A DNA stretch of 8,799 nucleotides from M3007 sp038327555 (GTDB lineage Bacteria > Bacteroidota > Bacteroidia > Chitinophagales > Saprospiraceae), in the NCBI GenBank assembly GCA_038327555.1, contig JBBQLD010000180.1, positions 1 to 8,799 of the forward strand. Reading direction: 5' to 3'. The number at the start of each line of letters is the position of its first letter. Position 1 is the first letter of the stretch. Under the pieces are notes generated by a model that was not told the origin of the DNA, searched no databases, and saw only the letters and a program-made list of their open reading frames with translations. The position numbers were made by a program, and so were the translations under genes. Positions 7,150 through 8,799 of the stretch are shown piece after piece.

Positions 7150-7626
7150 TTAATGAATAACAGCCAATTTGCTGACAAACTGGCGACCTTGTACATCCTT
7201 GATGCTGATGAGGTAAAGGCCATTTACCAAGTTGTAAGTGTCTAAATCAAGCGTGGCTTCCTCCCTCAACTGGAGCGTACGCAAAATTTGGCCCTGCAAG
7301 TCTCGAACAAACAAAGTGCCGCTCATTGGCTTCTCAAAAGTGACGTGGCAAATGTCAGAAGCCGGATTGGGTGCAAGCCTTGCAAGCTGCCGGGTGGCAA
7401 GCTCGCTGCGCTCTGGCCGAAGGCCTTGGCCGGGGCACATCGCTTCGTCGTTGTAAATGAATACCCCGATGGCTGTCCGCGCAAGGACCACTCCAATTCC
7501 TCCTTGATGGCGGCACTGGTCGGCAATGGCTTGCAAAGTATTCTGCTGGGATTCTGACCATGCGGTATTTCCAGCCAATTGTCGTTGTGCCAAAAGTGTC
7601 AGTACCGTTTTCAGGTTGTAATACAT
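7150..7626 (-). CDS. Orphan C-terminal fragment with T9SS sorting domain
   Basis: The 158-residue reading frame has no signal peptide and looks like the end of a larger secreted protein. Its first part (NLKTVLTLLAQRQ... LQAIADQCRHQGGIGVVLARTA) resembles the segment that often precedes the sorting tail in large Saprospiria surface proteins, as far as I remember. The rest (about 83-158) is a T9SS type A domain: LAPNPASDICHV, then VRDLQGQILRTL and YNLVNGLYLISI. An earlier ATG at 7647 lies within the stem of the preceding gene's terminator, so it is not a credible start; 7626 is the next one. Without an export signal the product could not reach the T9SS, so this is probably a remnant. No upstream promoter is visible. 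Confidence 0.6.
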   Translation of the reverse strand: MYYNLKTVLTLLAQRQLAGNTAWSESQQNTLQAIADQCRHQGGIGVVLARTAIGVFIYNDEAMCPGQGLRPERSELATRQLARLAPNPASDICHVTFEKPMSGTLFVRDLQGQILRTLQLREEATLDLDTYNLVNGLYLISIKDVQGRQFVSKLAVIH

Positions 7627-7630
7627 GTCC

Positions 7631-7672
7631 AAAAGAAAAAGGGTCATCGCGCAAGATTTTGCGCGATGACCC
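7631..7672 (-). terminator. Strong intrinsic terminator between two T9SS tail fragments
   Basis: A perfect 14-bp stem (7641-7654 with 7659-7672, containing TCATCGCGCAA) with a 4-base loop is followed on the minus strand by TTTTTCTTTT. It begins 9 bp after the TAG stop of the fragment ending at 7682 and should end that transcript, which also blocks read-through into the fragment at 7150-7626. Confidence 0.9.
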
Positions 7673-7681
7673 GGTGAAAGA

Positions 7682-8095
7682 CTACTTGGTTCCTTTCAAA
7701 AGTTTCCCGCTTTGTACGATCCCTTTATCCGAACGGATCTGATAAAAATACTGTCCATCAGAGATTTCAGATGTTTGCCATTTGAATGGCTGCTCTCCGC
7801 TCACAGGCCTCGAAAGCAGGATGCGGCCAAGCATATCAGTAATGGTCAGGTGGTATTTTTTCCCCGATGCTAAACCACTCAAATCGAAAACCACTTCATC
7901 GCTGAATGGGTTGGGCGATACTTTGAAAGAAAATGCTTGACTGAAATGCTTGATTTCCTGTCTTTCAGAAGACGGTCTGCCCTCTCCTCCTTCGGGATTG
8001 ATAGCCACCAAGGGGTGGTAAATTCCTTCCCTAAAATATTGCAGGTTTTCAGCCATGGCGCGTGTAGAGATATTCTCTGCAGTCAGAGACAGCAT
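7682..8095 (-). CDS. Orphan C-terminal fragment with T9SS sorting domain
   Basis: From ATG 8095 the frame encodes 137 residues: a short segment (MLSLTAENISTRAMAENLQ ... EGIYHPLVAINPEGGEG) and a T9SS type A domain (about 57-137) starting FKVSPNPFSDEVVF with ITDMLGRILLSRP and ISDGQYFYQIRSDKG. There is no signal peptide. Coding-like sequence continues upstream in the same frame to 8167 (AYLNNILSTVTDLTALPASN), directly against the TAA stop (8168-8170) of the preceding gene, so the true 5' end appears cut off and 8095 is only the first ATG. The sorting domain differs strongly in sequence from its two neighbours, so it is not a recent copy of either. It has its own intrinsic terminator. Probably a remnant of a larger secreted protein. 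Confidence 0.6.
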   Translation of the reverse strand: MLSLTAENISTRAMAENLQYFREGIYHPLVAINPEGGEGRPSSERQEIKHFSQAFSFKVSPNPFSDEVVFDLSGLASGKKYHLTITDMLGRILLSRPVSGEQPFKWQTSEISDGQYFYQIRSDKGIVQSGKLLKGTK

Positions 8096-8167
8096 CGCTG
8101 TGTTGTAGTTCGAAGCTGGCAGGGCGGTTAAATCTGTGACAGTGCTGAGGATGTTGTTCAGGTATGC

Positions 8168-8799
8168 TTAGTTTTTTACCCTTACCACCTGCCGCACATT
8201 CCAAACCCCGTCCACAAGCACCGACACAACGTACACCCCCGGCGGGTCGCTGCCGAGATCGGCTTCTGCTTGGCTGGTATTCAGGCTCTGGCGCTCCTGC
8301 ACGAGCCGGCCAGCGGGATCGAAAACACGCCACGCTTCGATGCGGTGCTCTCCATTTGCCACGATGCTGACCAAGCCCGATGTTGGGTTGGGTGATAGGC
8401 TGATCCAACTGTTCCTCCCCACGGGAAGTTGTATCGGCTCATCAGAATCGGTGCTGCACCCGGGGCCGGGACCGATGCAGCCGTTGCCGTCGAGTTTGAC
8501 GATCCACGCGTTTTGGCGCGTGGTGTCGTTCTCGTAAGTGGTGCCGTTGCAGAGGATACCGCCGTCGGAAGTGGCCAGCACGTTGAAGAAGTAATCGTAA
8601 TACTTTTCCGATGGTGACATGGCGTACTTTTTGTGCCACAGTAGATAACCTTCCGGGGAGATCTTACTGATGACGGCATGCTGTACAAATCCTGATTGCT
8701 GGCCGCTCCCGTCATAAGTAGTAACTCCGCCGCAAGCATAGAAATTTCCGTCAAGGCTGGGGACTATCCTACTCCACAGTGCGTAGAAGTTAGGATTGT
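8168..8799 (-). CDS. Secreted repeat protein with T9SS sorting domain, 5' end outside the window
   Basis: The frame is open from the right edge to the TAA at 8168-8170, giving at least 210 residues. The visible body has repeated short strand motifs typical of propeller-like or delta-60-type secreted proteins: SRIVPSLDGNFYACGG, HAVISKISPEGYLLWHKKY, LATSDGGILCNGTT and NAWIVKLDGNGC. A Gly/Pro/Cys linker (CIGPGPGC) leads into a T9SS type A domain (about the last 80 residues) beginning ISLSPNPTSGLVSIV, with VFDPAGRLVQE and PPGVYVVSVLVDG. An ATG at 8620 is internal and not the start, because the same repeat pattern continues upstream of it. No terminator follows the stop; the next T9SS fragment starts at the next base in the same frame. 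Specific function unknown. Confidence 0.85.
   Translation of the reverse strand, partial: NPNFYALWSRIVPSLDGNFYACGGVTTYDGSGQQSGFVQHAVISKISPEGYLLWHKKYAMSPSEKYYDYFFNVLATSDGGILCNGTTYENDTTRQNAWIVKLDGNGCIGPGPGCSTDSDEPIQLPVGRNSWISLSPNPTSGLVSIVANGEHRIEAWRVFDPAGRLVQERQSLNTSQAEADLGSDPPGVYVVSVLVDGVWNVRQVVRVKN

Noticed and set aside
8281..8754. Alternative minus-strand frame of 157 codons
   Set aside because: It overlaps the frame that carries the repeat motifs and T9SS domain and has low-complexity Ser/Thr/Ala composition.

Overview
The window looks like a chromosomal piece from a Bacteroidota bacterium, most likely of the Saprospiria (Haliscomenobacter/Lewinella-like) branch. Three things point there: several proteins on the right half end in a type IX secretion (T9SS) type A sorting domain, the NtrC-type response regulator carries the GAFTDA variant, and the non-coding DNA contains repeat types I associate with that group. 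The lineage call is inference; no rRNA or other marker gene is present.

Positions 1-648 hold no gene I can support. They contain an uncatalogued repeat structure: a 59-bp imperfect inverted repeat (29-87 against 372-430) around a 284-bp core, a 12-bp hairpin at its left end, and a third, direct copy of the arm core at 473-484. Next comes a 9+9 bp palindrome (560-579) about 70 bp before the first gene, which looks like an operator.

Positions 649-4369 (+ strand) are a signalling operon: a sigma-54-dependent NtrC-family response regulator, a bestrophin-family anion channel, and a membrane histidine kinase that starts 2 bp after the channel's stop codon. The kinase and regulator look like a cognate pair with the channel gene placed between them. 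The kinase's ATP-binding domain carries a five-unit heptanucleotide tandem repeat that could shift the reading frame if its copy number changed.

An almost perfect 35-bp inverted repeat (4378-4412) separates this operon from convergent minus-strand genes. From 4438 to the right edge everything is on the minus strand and related to secreted proteins. In transcription order there is: a 5'-truncated (by the window edge) secreted protein with a T9SS tail (8168-8799); an orphan T9SS tail fragment fused directly after that gene's stop codon (7682-8167); a second orphan T9SS tail fragment whose first possible start codon lies inside the preceding terminator hairpin (7150-7626); a broken secreted propeller-like gene with a frameshift and about 110 missing residues (5966-7067); and an intact paralogue of that gene with signal peptide and T9SS tail (4438-5955). 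Two clear intrinsic terminators (7098-7134, 7631-7672) sit between these units.

The most unusual aspect is the run of unrelated T9SS C-terminal modules with no N-terminal bodies. It could be a decaying surface-protein locus or a store of 3' gene ends; the sequence alone cannot decide.
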